A stretch of DNA of 64,000 nucleotides from Pediococcus acidilactici DSM 20284 (GTDB taxonomy: Bacteria; Bacillota; Bacilli; Lactobacillales; Lactobacillaceae): the NCBI RefSeq assembly GCF_000146325.1, contig NZ_GL397067.1:981660-1045659 (forward strand), given 5' to 3'. A program made the position numbers and the translations under genes. Each line of letters begins with the position of its first letter. Position 1 is the stretch's first letter. Shown here piece by piece: positions 21,225 to 30,823 of the stretch. The notes under the pieces were generated by a model. The model worked only from the letters and a program-made list of their open reading frames with translations. It was not told the DNA's origin and did no database searches.

Positions 21225-22760
21225 TTATTTTTCTTTAATTACAAAGTGGCGCTTATTGCCGCCCTTGTTGTTATCTTGCCGGTGATTTGAACCTGCGTGG
21301 CGATCATCCCGGTCCCGACGATGACCGTTCTTACGGTCGTTCCATTTACCACCGTTACCGTTGCGTCGGTAGCCGTTGCCACCACCATGGCGCCGACCGC
21401 CGCGGTAGCCGCCACTCTTATGATTACCGCTCTTCTTGCGTGGTAATGGGCGTTCAGGGGTAATTTTAACCTTAATCTCACTCGCGTCTGCCTTAGTTTC
21501 ATCGTTCAATAAGGCAGCTACTAATGTACGCGCGTCATATTGTTCTAATAAACGGTCTGCTTGTTCGCCAAACTTATCAACATCGGTCTTTTTAACCAAT
21601 TCTTGCACGTTTTGTTCAGCCATTGCTGCCCGACCAATGAAGGCTTCTTCTTCTGTTGGTGGCTTTAATGGAAGCAAGCGTTTCTTAGTTAAACGTTCTA
21701 CGTCTCGGAGGTAATCCATTTCCCAGTTAGTTACAAAGGTCACGGAAGTCCCGTGAGCACCGGCCCGACCAGTCCGACCAATCCGGTGAACGTAGCTTTC
21801 AGGATCTTGCGGAATGTCGTAATTATAAACGTGAGTCACCCCAGAAATATCTAATCCCCGAGCCGCAACGTCAGTAGCAACCAAGATGTCTAACTGTCCA
21901 TCGCGGAATTGGTGTAAGATGTTCATCCGACGTTGTTGGGTTAGGTCACCATGGATTCCCGCTGCGTTATAACCGCGAGCAACCAAGCCCTTAGCCACTT
22001 CGTCAACTCGGCGCTTTGTCCGACCGAAGACTACTGCCAACTTAGGTGACTGTACGTCAATAATCCGGGTTAACATATCAAATTTTTCAAATTCTTTAGA
22101 ACGAATGTAGTACTGATCAACTAAATCAGCGGTTAGTTCTTTTGACTTAACCGTCACCTGTTTAGGATCAGTCATAAACTTAACCCCAATCTTTTTGATT
22201 GGTGCGGGCATCGTTGCTGAGAATAGTAACGTTTGTCGTTCGCTTGGGGTTTGTTCAATAATTTTTTCAATATCTGGTAAGAATCCCATGTCCAACATGT
22301 CATCTGCTTCGTCAAGGACCAGGGTTTTAACGTGGTCTAAGCGAATAGTGTGTCGGCCAATGTGATCTAAAAGTCGGCCGGGAGTTCCCACAACAATTTG
22401 TGGGTGGCTCTTCAACGCATTGATTTGCCGGCGAATGTCTGCTCCACCATACACAACTTGAACTTTAGCTCGCTTGTACTTACCCAATTTAAAGATTTCT
22501 GCTTGGGTTTGGGCAGCTAATTCACGCGTTGGTGAAACGATAATTGCTTGAATATTAGGATTATCTAGGTCAACATTTTGTAAGATTGGCAATCCAAACG
22601 CAGCCGTTTTTCCGGTTCCGGTTTGTGCCTGTCCAATAATATCTTTCCCCGCTAAGACATCGGGAATTGTTTCAGCTTGGATTGGAGTGGGTTCATCGTA
22701 TCCATTGTCTAAAACAGCTTTCAAAATGTCTTCTTCCAACCCTAGTTCGGTAAATTTCAA
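21225..22760 (-). CDS. cshA: DEAD-box RNA helicase CshA
   Basis: ATP-dependent RNA helicase for ribosome assembly, mRNA decay and cold growth. Visible motifs: Walker A AQTGTGKT (45-52), DEAD box VLDEADDMLDMG, SAT, and HRIGRTGRAG. After about residue 430 the tail is basic and rich in Gly, Arg, Asn and His, as in CshA-type RNA tethers. The start codon is TTG, 8 bases after a full AGGAGG. It is probably monocistronic, with a terminator behind it. Confidence 0.96.
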   Translation of the reverse strand: MKFTELGLEEDILKAVLDNGYDEPTPIQAETIPDVLAGKDIIGQAQTGTGKTAAFGLPILQNVDLDNPNIQAIIVSPTRELAAQTQAEIFKLGKYKRAKVQVVYGGADIRRQINALKSHPQIVVGTPGRLLDHIGRHTIRLDHVKTLVLDEADDMLDMGFLPDIEKIIEQTPSERQTLLFSATMPAPIKKIGVKFMTDPKQVTVKSKELTADLVDQYYIRSKEFEKFDMLTRIIDVQSPKLAVVFGRTKRRVDEVAKGLVARGYNAAGIHGDLTQQRRMNILHQFRDGQLDILVATDVAARGLDISGVTHVYNYDIPQDPESYVHRIGRTGRAGAHGTSVTFVTNWEMDYLRDVERLTKKRLLPLKPPTEEEAFIGRAAMAEQNVQELVKKTDVDKFGEQADRLLEQYDARTLVAALLNDETKADASEIKVKITPERPLPRKKSGNHKSGGYRGGRRHGGGNGYRRNGNGGKWNDRKNGHRRDRDDRHAGSNHRQDNNKGGNKRHFVIKEK

Positions 22761-22893
22761 ATATAATTCCTCCTAAATTTCTGCTACTGCATCAAAGAAA
22801 ATCCGTCTTTTAGGGCAAAGCCCACAGTAACAATCATGTAAACATAACTTTATAATCATACACCCGCGAAGTGGGATTAGCAAATAAAATAGA

Positions 22894-23006
22894 GAGCGGA
22901 AGCCCTTGGTCAGGGTTTGAGGACTAACTTAATTTAGGGCTTAATCGCGGGTTAGGCGATTGAAGCCTAAATTAGATTAGCCGCAGAAAGCTGGGGCCTG
23001 GAGCTC
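22894..23006 (+). repeat. Structured repeat, copy 1 (single)
   Basis: Starts GAGCGG and ends GAGCTC. It contains the family frame TTGAGGACTAAC ... GATTAGCCGCAGA. The central stem pairs AATTTAGGGCTT with AAGCCTAAATT (one bulged G), then AATCG with CGATT around loop CGGGTTAGG. It lies between cshA and murF, both transcribed leftward, while the element reads rightward. Its outer stem is weaker than in copies 2 and 4. Confidence 0.75.
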
Positions 23007-23043
23007 ATTTTCTTTCTCTACCATCGCGTGCTTTTTACCCCAC

Positions 23044-23071
23044 AAAAAAAGACCGGGTTTCTCCCCGGCCT
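23044..23071 (-). terminator. Terminator of murF
   Basis: Minus-strand GGCCGGGGAGAAACCCGGTC hairpin followed directly by seven T, 9 bases past the murF stop. Confidence 0.9.
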
Positions 23072-23079
23072 ATGCTTCG

Positions 23080-24459
23080 TTATTTAAGCTGTTCAACCAC
23101 TTTTTCCAAATGAATCCCGTGGCTGGCCTTTAATAGTACACAGTCATCAGCTTTAATCATTTGTTGTAAATCAGTAGTTAATTGCGGAAGTTCGTTTGCG
23201 TCGTATAAATGAACGGCTTCTGCTGGATAAATTTCTTCGTCAACCAGCCGTTTTCCTAACGCACGCATATGCTGGCCCACGAGAAATACTTCTTCGAATT
23301 GAGCCGGATTTAAACTGTCCGCTAATTGGGCATGCATTTGGTCGGCATTTTCTCCCAGTTCTAACATATCTCCCAGAACCACAAACCGGCGCCCAGTCTT
23401 CTTAGTATGTGCAAAGGAGTTTAACACTGCTTTAGCTGCCGTAGGATTAGAATTATATACGTCACTTAAAATTCGTTCTCCCTGCCGGCCTTTTAGCCAT
23501 TCGGTCCGGTTCTTGGTTAAGTTAAAATCTGCCAATGCACGGGCACTATCCGCAACTCCGACGTGGTATCGATCACCTACCGTAATGGCTGCCAACGCAT
23601 TTTTTACGTTATATTCGCCAATAATCGGTAATTTAACCTCCACTTCAGGGTCCAAATTAATCTTAAATGATGTTTCAGTATCGGTACCTGCTACATCGGA
23701 TGCGAATACGTCGTTTTCATTTTTCATCCCAAACGTACGTTGCTCAACATCCACCGCCTTGGCCCGCTCCGCTAGTAACGGTTCGTCACCATCGTAAATA
23801 AAGCAACCGTCTTCCTTTAAACCGTCCGTAATTTCCATTTTGGCATCCGCAATCCGGTCTCGCGTCTTAAAGAATTCAATGTGGGCTTCGCCAATCATGG
23901 TAATTACCGCGATGTCCGGTTGGACTAATTCACTTAAGAAATGTAATTGTCCGGGGCGGTCCATCCCTAATTCAACCACTAGAACCTCAGTATTCGCGTT
24001 CATTCCCAAAATGGTGATTGGAACCCCAATTTCGTTATTGAAGTTGGCTTCCGTCTTTACCACATTAAATTCGGTCGCTAAAACGGCGGCAGTCATGTCC
24101 TTCGTCGTAGTTTTTCCGTTACTTCCCGTAATTGCCACAACTTTGGGATTGATTTTATCTAAGTAGTATTTCGCTAATTTTTGCAACGCAGCCAGCGGAT
24201 CTTCCACTTCAATACTTGGCAAATCTGCCGGGCGGGTATCTTCATGATCCTTCGCCCATAACGTTGCAACCGCGCCAGCCTGAATAGCCTGCTCAATAAA
24301 TTGGTGACCGTCGCGTTGTCCCTTGATTGGAACAAACAAAGAACCCGGCGTTAATTGACGACTATCAAACTGGACACTGGTGACACTAACCTCATTCCAT
24401 TGGTCCGGATACTCGTCTACTCCTAGAGCACGGGCAATTTCACTTAGTTGCATTTTCAT
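23080..24459 (-). CDS. murF: UDP-MurNAc-tripeptide D-Ala-D-Ala ligase
   Basis: Adds D-Ala-D-Ala to the peptidoglycan precursor. The Mur ligase P-loop AITGSNGKTTTKDM lies at about residues 109-122, and the central and C-terminal ligase domains are complete. I start at the ATG at 24459 (459 residues), which has AGGGGGAG about 10 bases upstream. Twelve more codons upstream are open from a TTG but run through that ribosome site. It uses D-Ala supplied through Alr. Terminated individually. Confidence 0.95.
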   Translation of the reverse strand: MKMQLSEIARALGVDEYPDQWNEVSVTSVQFDSRQLTPGSLFVPIKGQRDGHQFIEQAIQAGAVATLWAKDHEDTRPADLPSIEVEDPLAALQKLAKYYLDKINPKVVAITGSNGKTTTKDMTAAVLATEFNVVKTEANFNNEIGVPITILGMNANTEVLVVELGMDRPGQLHFLSELVQPDIAVITMIGEAHIEFFKTRDRIADAKMEITDGLKEDGCFIYDGDEPLLAERAKAVDVEQRTFGMKNENDVFASDVAGTDTETSFKINLDPEVEVKLPIIGEYNVKNALAAITVGDRYHVGVADSARALADFNLTKNRTEWLKGRQGERILSDVYNSNPTAAKAVLNSFAHTKKTGRRFVVLGDMLELGENADQMHAQLADSLNPAQFEEVFLVGQHMRALGKRLVDEEIYPAEAVHLYDANELPQLTTDLQQMIKADDCVLLKASHGIHLEKVVEQLK

Positions 24460-24679
24460 ATTTTTAAAGCTCCCCCTATTCAAACCTACCCTCAATTATA
24501 CCATAGCCACCTTTTTGGTTACTAAGGCAACGGGTTCAAAAAAGCCCAGTAAATTTTACCAACCAATTCAATCTAGAAACATGCCGTCAAAATTAGCTTT
24601 GGTTAACAAAAACTGGACTTTCATCTCATTAGCTACTATATAAGTCGTTAACATTTCATTTACAGATAAATAACCTGCA

Positions 24680-25465
24680 TTAGTACAAGGCTTCGGCATC
24701 AAATGCCTTGGGATTGGTGATAATAAAATGCCAATCCTGATTCCTTAAATTATATTTTAACACCGCGATTTGTTGCGCTTGGTTGTATAGTGATTCTTTA
24801 CTACGCAACGTGGGGGCTAAATTACTTTCACTAGCAATTAAAATTGGCACCCGCAGTTCGTGGTCTTGTTCAATGGCTTGATCAAAAGCAAAAATGACGC
24901 CTTCGCCAAGCACTGGAATTAGTTGCCTCACCATGCTGGCTGGTAATTCCGAGAAATGATTGACGCGCCGAAAAACCAAGCGGTGTTCGTTATACGTCTG
25001 TTCGGCATGGCGAATTACCGACCGGTTTAAAACTGCGTAAAAATTCTTTAGCCGCCGGTAGTAAGTTTTGACTTGGTTAGTCCCCACCTCTAAGTAAACG
25101 TAATCGTTTTGCAGTTTGTACGAAAAAGGGGTGTCCAAATGACTCTTCATATGTCCCATGTACAGTAAATTAGCGATGTCATTGGGCGTTAATTCACTAA
25201 GCGCCTCTGCTTGGGAAAAATCGATCCAATTTTTACTGCTGTGCGGATCAAGCAAATACTGACTAATCGTCTTGGCATCGTTAATCTCGTTTAAAAAAGT
25301 ATGGTTATCAATTGGAACGTCGTCACTAACTTCCCGGTTTAAAAGTAAAATATTGGTCGGCACCTGCAAAATTCCACTTAGGAAATCCTTGGCAGTAATT
25401 CCGCGCGAATAAATTAAGTTAACAATTGATTCTAAATGTACAAAAATATAGTCGTCACGCAACAT
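24680..25465 (-). CDS. Conserved protein of unknown function beside htpX
   Basis: I do not recognise this 261-residue protein. It has no signal peptide and no clear membrane helix. It looks like a soluble, mostly alpha/beta protein with a basic central part (KTYYRRLKNFYAVLNRSVIRH) and a C-terminal strand-rich part (RVPILIASESN ... DWHFIITNPKAFDAEALY). It lies 47 bases downstream of htpX on the same strand, so it may belong to the lemA-htpX group. Confidence 0.75.
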   Translation of the reverse strand: MLRDDYIFVHLESIVNLIYSRGITAKDFLSGILQVPTNILLLNREVSDDVPIDNHTFLNEINDAKTISQYLLDPHSSKNWIDFSQAEALSELTPNDIANLLYMGHMKSHLDTPFSYKLQNDYVYLEVGTNQVKTYYRRLKNFYAVLNRSVIRHAEQTYNEHRLVFRRVNHFSELPASMVRQLIPVLGEGVIFAFDQAIEQDHELRVPILIASESNLAPTLRSKESLYNQAQQIAVLKYNLRNQDWHFIITNPKAFDAEALY

Positions 25466-25512
25466 GGACCCTTATCTCACTTTCAATTAAATGATTTCTT
25501 TGATTGATCAAC

Positions 25513-26409
25513 TCACATTTTCTCCAGTCGAGCAATGCGATCTTCAATTGGCGGATGGGTATCAAACAAATGGGCTAACGAGCGCTTCTTTTTAAAAGGA
25601 TCCGCAATGTACAGTGCTGCGCTGCTCGGATCCGCTTCCTGCATCGGTTCGCTAGCTGAAATCTTTTTTAACGCGTTAATTAATCCCAATGGATTCCGCG
25701 TCAGTTCTACACTTGATGCATCAGCGAGATATTCGCGATTTCGGGAAAGAGCCAACTGAGCAATCGACGTGGCAATTGGTCCTAAAATTACGAGTACCAA
25801 CGCCAGCAACATTAAGATTGCCCTTAAACTGCTATCCTCATCATCGTCGCTGTCTCGGCGGCGGCCGCCACCCCACCAGAATGCGTGCATCCCCCAGTTA
25901 ACTAGCAATGAAACTGCTGCTGAAAGTGCCAACGCAATCGTAGAAAGGCGAATATCGTAATTACGGATATGTGAAATCTCGTGGCCAATCACACCTTCCA
26001 TTTCTTCGCGATTTAAACGCGCCAAAATTCCGGTGGTTACCGCTACCGCTGCATTTTGCGGGTTATTCCCGGTAGCAAAGGCATTCGGGCTAGGATCGTC
26101 TACAATGTACACCTTAGGCATCGGAACCTTTCCTACTAGTGCCATATCTTCTACGATATGCCATAGCTCGGGATGGTCAGCTTCGCTAATTTCGGTCGCG
26201 TGGTTCATTCGCATTACCACGTTTGTCGAATTACTAATCATTAATCCCATGTAAACCGCAGCAATAATCGCCGCCATTACAACTCCCGCACTAGCGCTAT
26301 TGTAAAACACGTAACCGACCGATGCTCCAATTAGGAGAACCAAAATCGCAAAACCAACCATTACGTATACGGTCTTGCGTTTGTTACTTGCAATTTGTTG
26401 ATATAGCAT
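25513..26409 (-). CDS. htpX: Membrane zinc protease HtpX
   Basis: M48-family integral-membrane metalloprotease for turnover of damaged membrane proteins. Helices at about 13-35 and 40-59 precede the zinc site HEISH (143-147) in the cytosolic domain. Two further helices lie around 160-175 and 195-215. The segment [17 protein letters not shown] is a charged linker. Length (298) fits. AAGAGGG precedes ATG by 7 bases. It follows lemA by 22 bases, a pairing common in Firmicutes. Confidence 0.96.
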   Translation of the reverse strand: MLYQQIASNKRKTVYVMVGFAILVLLIGASVGYVFYNSASAGVVMAAIIAAVYMGLMISNSTNVVMRMNHATEISEADHPELWHIVEDMALVGKVPMPKVYIVDDPSPNAFATGNNPQNAAVAVTTGILARLNREEMEGVIGHEISHIRNYDIRLSTIALALSAAVSLLVNWGMHAFWWGGGRRRDSDDDEDSSLRAILMLLALVLVILGPIATSIAQLALSRNREYLADASSVELTRNPLGLINALKKISASEPMQEADPSSAALYIADPFKKKRSLAHLFDTHPPIEDRIARLEKM

Positions 26410-26431
26410 TTATTTTCCCTCTTAAATAGCC

Positions 26432-27013
26432 TTATTTATCGAAAGAAACTTTAGGAGCAGCGGTTTCTTCTTCTGGAACTTGGAGGTAGTCCACCGCTTT
26501 AAAGCCCCCGATTCCCGCTACTAAATTGCTCGGGAAAGACTGTAGCTTAATGTTATAACTAGCTACGCTTGAATTATACAATTGCCGTGAATACGCAATC
26601 TTATTTTCGGTATTGGTCAATTCTTCCATTAACTTGTTAAATTCCTGGTTAGCTTTCAAATCTGGATAATTTTCTGAAAGCGCAAAAATACTTTTTAAAG
26701 TATCACTCAACTGGTTAGAAGTTTGCATTGCCGCTTGCCGTTGGACAGTTGACGGTTCCGCCACCTTCGTTTGGTCAACCAACTGGTTACGTAATTCCAC
26801 TACCTTACTTAAGGTTTCCTTTTCGTGGGTTGCGTATCCTTTAACCGTATTTACTAAATTAGGAATTAAGTCGTTCCGCCGTTTTAGCTGAACGTTAATT
26901 TGACTCCAAGATTCTTGCGTGTAAGTCCGCGCCTTTACTAAACCGTTATACATCAACACAATTGCCACAACCAAGATTGCAACAATGATAATCCCAATGA
27001 CCATTCCACTCAT
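26432..27013 (-). CDS. lemA: LemA family membrane protein
   Basis: A single N-terminal membrane helix (about 4-23) is followed by a long helical domain. The family hallmark is SWSQINVQLKRRNDLIPNLVNTVKGYA around residues 36-62. The function is unsettled. The usual htpX neighbour is present, which suggests a shared role at the membrane. Length (193) is normal. Confidence 0.94.
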   Translation of the reverse strand: MSGMVIGIIIVAILVVAIVLMYNGLVKARTYTQESWSQINVQLKRRNDLIPNLVNTVKGYATHEKETLSKVVELRNQLVDQTKVAEPSTVQRQAAMQTSNQLSDTLKSIFALSENYPDLKANQEFNKLMEELTNTENKIAYSRQLYNSSVASYNIKLQSFPSNLVAGIGGFKAVDYLQVPEEETAAPKVSFDK

Positions 27014-27084
27014 TATTTATCCATTCCTTTCAAAGTTACCTGATTACCTTAATAGTAGCAGACTGCCGCCAAAAAGCCACTAAA

Positions 27085-27774
27085 TTAGCGGTTAAACTGT
27101 CGCGAAAACAGTTTTTGGACACTAGCCGGAGCTTCTTGGTGTTTCATTTCTTTAACTAACTTTCCCCGAATCATTAGTCGTCCCGCTCCGGTTGCATCAC
27201 AAGTAACTAACGTAAGTAACTTTTGGTCCTTAACGTCGTCAATCACCTGTACATCCGTTGCTTTAATAAACTTCCGGGTTGTTACTTGATATTCGTAAAT
27301 ATTCTTTTCATCCGTCAAATATACTTTTTGTCCCACCTTGGCCTTCCAATATAACGGTCCAAAGAGAACCTTCTTGTCGATCATGTGGTGACCAGCCAGG
27401 GCGTAGTTACCCTTGCCCATCTTTTCATTTTCCTTAAGCGTTCCGGCTGCTAACGCTAACGTCAAATTGTCGACTCCTTTACCAATTGGCAAATGAATCC
27501 CCACTCCCGGGTAGGCAATCTCACCAATTACCTTAATTCGCTTTTCCGACGCCCGGGCTTTAACCACCGTCTTCCAGTCTAGTGACTTGACCTTTGAAAA
27601 ATTAAAATCAGCCTTCTTCTTTTCATTTTTAGTGACCACCTGTTCACTAACGGTGGGATTGTACTGCGATACCATCCACGTTTTGATCTGTCGATTGAAA
27701 ATTAATGCTAAACTAAAAATAACCACTAACGTTAACGCAATTGAACTAAGCCATTTTTTTAACTTACTATTCAT
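27085..27774 (-). CDS. srtA: Class A sortase
   Basis: Membrane-anchored transpeptidase that attaches LPxTG proteins to peptidoglycan. Residues 9-27 form the N-terminal membrane anchor. The catalytic histidine is in YALAGHHM (His129), the nucleophile is Cys192 in LVTCDATG, and Arg199 follows in GRLMIRG. The usual TLxTC reads TLVTC. Length (229) is normal. GGAG lies 9 bases before ATG. No LPxTG substrate gene is visible in this window. It is divergent from the MFS gene at 27856. Confidence 0.95.
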   Translation of the reverse strand: MNSKLKKWLSSIALTLVVIFSLALIFNRQIKTWMVSQYNPTVSEQVVTKNEKKKADFNFSKVKSLDWKTVVKARASEKRIKVIGEIAYPGVGIHLPIGKGVDNLTLALAAGTLKENEKMGKGNYALAGHHMIDKKVLFGPLYWKAKVGQKVYLTDEKNIYEYQVTTRKFIKATDVQVIDDVKDQKLLTLVTCDATGAGRLMIRGKLVKEMKHQEAPASVQKLFSRQFNR

Positions 27775-27855
27775 CTTTTAGATCTCCAATATATATATTT
27801 TATTTTTGTGGTATTGTATATAGGTATACCTTTATTTTAGAAAGAAGGCTTTTAG

Positions 27856-29082
27856 ATGTTTTCTCATCGAGAAGGACGAGCTAGAAAAAAACGCGAACCA
27901 TGGCAGCAAAACCTCTTTGTACTATGGTTCGGAACGTTTATTGCCGGTATCGCATTTAGTGAGATTATGCCTTTTTTGTCCCTTTATGTCAATACACTCG
28001 GCAATTTCTCGAAATCTCAATTATCACTATACAGTGGACTAACTTATTCCTCAACCTTTTTAGTGCTAGCCATCATTTCACCAATCTGGGGAAAGATTGC
28101 TGATAAACGAGGGCGTAAGCTGATGATCTTACGAGCTTCCCTCGGAATGGCGTTTGTTTTAGGCGCGATGGGATTAGTCCAAAATGTCTACCAACTAATC
28201 GGCCTCCGTTTGTTACAAGGGGTCTTTGCTGGTTACATTAGTAACGCAAACGCCTTAATTGCTACGGAAACTCCGAAAGAAAAAAGCGGGTACGCCCTCG
28301 GTTTCCTATCAACTGGTCCCGTATCCGGCTCCCTTTTAGGTCCCCTCGTCGGTGGAGCCCTAGCTTCCATCTTCTCTTATCGTATCACCTTTTTCATCAC
28401 TGGAGCACTATTATTAATCGTGTTCTTCCTTAGTTTATTCTTAGTTCACGAACACTTTGTTCCAATCGAAAGCACGGAAGGTTCGTTAACTGCTAAAGAC
28501 GTGGTACATAAGTTGAACCGGCCGCAAGCAGTCTTTGGGATGTTTATCACCACCATGATTATTCAAGCTTCGAATAATTCCATCGCCCCAATTATTAGTT
28601 TGTACGTTAAGGAGCTGATGCATAACGGTGCCGGAGTTACCATGGTTGCCGGTTTAATCGCCGCCATCCCCGGGATTGCCAATATGCTTGCCGCTCCCCG
28701 GCTGGGTGAACTCGGCGATCGCATTGGAACCGAGAAAATTTTATCGGTCGCCTTCCTATTTGCAATGGTCCTTTACGTACCGATGGCGTTCGTGCCTTCA
28801 GTATTCTGGTTAGGCGTTTTCCGTTTCTTTATCGGCATCTCGGATGGTGCCATGTTACCAGCGGTGCAAAGTATTTTATCTAAGCGAACCCCTCCGGAAG
28901 TCACCGGACGAATTTTCAGTTGGAACCAATCTTTTCAGGCGTTAGGCAATATGATTGGTCCGTTATTAGGTTCGGCAGTTTCGGGACTGTTTGATTACAA
29001 CGCGGTTTTCATTGCCACTTCCATATTGGTATTAATCAACTTCCTCCTCTTCCGTTGGTTAAACGGCCGGTCCGTTGCTTAA
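27856..29082 (+). CDS. MFS multidrug efflux transporter (12 helices)
   Basis: Proton-driven exporter of the DHA1 drug family. About 12 hydrophobic segments are present. Motif A appears as GKIADKRGRKLMI (78-90), and a motif C-like run GPVSGSLLGPLVGG follows. It resembles PmrA/MdtG-type pumps; the drug substrate is unknown. AAGAAGG lies 7 bases before ATG. It stands alone with a bidirectional terminator behind it. An imperfect inverted repeat GGTAT...ATACC lies about 20 bases upstream of the start. Confidence 0.9.
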   Translation: MFSHREGRARKKREPWQQNLFVLWFGTFIAGIAFSEIMPFLSLYVNTLGNFSKSQLSLYSGLTYSSTFLVLAIISPIWGKIADKRGRKLMILRASLGMAFVLGAMGLVQNVYQLIGLRLLQGVFAGYISNANALIATETPKEKSGYALGFLSTGPVSGSLLGPLVGGALASIFSYRITFFITGALLLIVFFLSLFLVHEHFVPIESTEGSLTAKDVVHKLNRPQAVFGMFITTMIIQASNNSIAPIISLYVKELMHNGAGVTMVAGLIAAIPGIANMLAAPRLGELGDRIGTEKILSVAFLFAMVLYVPMAFVPSVFWLGVFRFFIGISDGAMLPAVQSILSKRTPPEVTGRIFSWNQSFQALGNMIGPLLGSAVSGLFDYNAVFIATSILVLINFLLFRWLNGRSVA

Positions 29083-29116
29083 CCGTTCCAAGACTTTAAA
29101 GACTTTACCATGACAA

Positions 29117-29155
29117 AATAAAAAGAGCTAATCCATGCTGGATTAGCTCTTTTTT
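29117..29155. terminator. Bidirectional terminator between MFS gene and rpmE2
   Basis: AAAAAGAGCTAATCC / GGATTAGCTCTTTTT, a perfect stem with A- and T-runs on both sides, serving the two convergent genes. Confidence 0.93.
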
Positions 29156-29175
29156 GATTACCATTTGACTTAATA

Positions 29176-29421
29176 TTAAGCCAAACCGTATTTCTTGTTG
29201 AACTTCGCAACCGTACCGTCGGCTTGTTGGAACTTTTGACGGCCAGTGTAGAATGGGTGAGAATCTGAAGTAATTTCAACCCGGATTAATGGGTATTCGT
29301 TACCATCTTCCCACTTGATTGTTTCAGAAGATGATGCAGTTGAACCTGATAAAAATTTGAACCCAGTTGCTGAATCTTGGAATACAACTGGATGGTAATC
29401 TGGATGAATTCCTTTTTTCAT
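29176..29421 (-). CDS. rpmE2: Ribosomal protein bL31, type B
   Basis: Large-subunit ribosomal protein of the zinc-independent type: the CxxC zinc motif is absent. The family start [16 protein letters not shown] is preceded by AAAGGAG 8 bases upstream, which decides the start at 29421 (81 residues). A further seven codons upstream are open but run into the ribosome site. It lies 100 bases downstream of rho. Type B paralogues are often induced by zinc shortage, but no Zur site was recognised. Confidence 0.96.
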   Translation of the reverse strand: MKKGIHPDYHPVVFQDSATGFKFLSGSTASSSETIKWEDGNEYPLIRVEITSDSHPFYTGRQKFQQADGTVAKFNKKYGLA

Positions 29422-29521
29422 GATATTACGCTCCTTTGCCATGAATCATTTGCTGAATCATAGTTATTATAAAACCAACGACCACAATCATAGCATAAAT
29501 TATTATTTCAAACAACCTCAT

Positions 29522-30796
29522 TTAGGACTTTTTGCCGAAATTAAGGTTCTTCAGATTAGCGATAAACTCATCGTTATTCTTAGTATTTTTCATTAATTGT
29601 AGAATTTGTTCGGTGTATTCTAACGCGTCGCCACGCATGGACCGCCGGATGTTCCACAGCTGTTCTAAAACATCCCGTGAAATCATCAACTCTTCTTTAC
29701 GAGTGCCGGATTGCCGAATATCTAATGCTGGGAAAACCCGCCGTTCTGCTAAGTTGCGGGATAATACCAATTCCGAATTTCCAGTCCCCTTGAATTCCTC
29801 GTAAATTACATCGTCCATGCGACTACCAGTATCGACCAGGGCGGTACCAATGATGGTTAACGAACCCCCTTCTTCAATATTGCGTGCCGCTCCAAAGAAT
29901 TTCTTTGGCTTATAAAATGAAGCCGGATCGACCCCACCGGAAAGGGTGCGTCCGCTCGGCGCCGTAACTAAATTATACGCCCGGGTTAAACGAGTAATTG
30001 AATCTAGTAAAATGACCACGTCTTGTTTGTCTTCAACGAGGCGCATCGCCCGTTGTAAAACCAGTTCAGAAACCCGCGTATGGTTCCGGGGTTCTTGGTC
30101 AAAAGTTGAATAGACTACTTCACCATCAATCGAGCGTTCCAAGTCAGTCACTTCTTCGGGTCGCTCATCAATCAGCAGAACGATTAACTTCGCGTTAGGA
30201 TGGTTCTTACTAATTCCGTTGGCAATGGCCTTCAACAACGTCGTTTTTCCAGCTTTAGGCGGTGCGACTACTAATCCCCGTTGACCAAATCCAATCGGCG
30301 CAAACAAGTCCACCAACCGTGTTGATAACACGTCTGGCGTAGTCGCTAACGTCAGTTGTTGGTTTGGGTAAATTGGCGTTAACGCTGGGAAATGCGGCCG
30401 TTGTTTAGCTTCCTCGGGATCCTTATTATTCACCGAAGTTACCCGCATCAATCCGTAATAACGTTCGCCTGGCCGCGGATGCCGCGCTTCACCGCCCACT
30501 AAATCTCCGTTTCGCAAACCAAACCGGGTGATCTGGGAAGCTGAAATATAAATATCTTCTTGGGAAGAGCCGTAATTAATCGGACGCAGAAAACCGTAGC
30601 CTTCGTTGCCGATTATGTCGAGGACTCCTTCCATTTCAACAAATGACTGCTTTTTGGCCTGAGCACGCAAAACAGCCAGTGACAATTCCTTCTTGTTCAT
30701 CTGGCTGTAGTATGAAATCTTGTATTCACGCGCAAGGTTGTAAATTTCTTTGAGAGTCATTTCTTGTAAATCATTCATCGTTAAAAATTTATCCAT
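29522..30796 (-). CDS. rho: Transcription termination factor Rho
   Basis: Hexameric RNA-dependent ATPase. Visible are the N-terminal helical domain, the cold-shock-like RNA-binding fold (about 52-125, [17 protein letters not shown]), the P-loop [13 protein letters not shown] (178-190), Walker [10 protein letters not shown], and the Q- and R-loop region near [16 protein letters not shown]. Length (424) is normal. It is downstream of murA by 27 bases; rpmE2 follows. Confidence 0.97.
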   Translation of the reverse strand: MDKFLTMNDLQEMTLKEIYNLAREYKISYYSQMNKKELSLAVLRAQAKKQSFVEMEGVLDIIGNEGYGFLRPINYGSSQEDIYISASQITRFGLRNGDLVGGEARHPRPGERYYGLMRVTSVNNKDPEEAKQRPHFPALTPIYPNQQLTLATTPDVLSTRLVDLFAPIGFGQRGLVVAPPKAGKTTLLKAIANGISKNHPNAKLIVLLIDERPEEVTDLERSIDGEVVYSTFDQEPRNHTRVSELVLQRAMRLVEDKQDVVILLDSITRLTRAYNLVTAPSGRTLSGGVDPASFYKPKKFFGAARNIEEGGSLTIIGTALVDTGSRMDDVIYEEFKGTGNSELVLSRNLAERRVFPALDIRQSGTRKEELMISRDVLEQLWNIRRSMRGDALEYTEQILQLMKNTKNNDEFIANLKNLNFGKKS

Positions 30797-30823
30797 GAAT
30801 ATTAACTCTCCTAATTGTTAATT

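Noticed and set aside
22894-23006. T-box or other known riboswitch
   Set aside because: No T-box sequence or aptamer signature is present, and the element reads away from the start of the only downstream gene.
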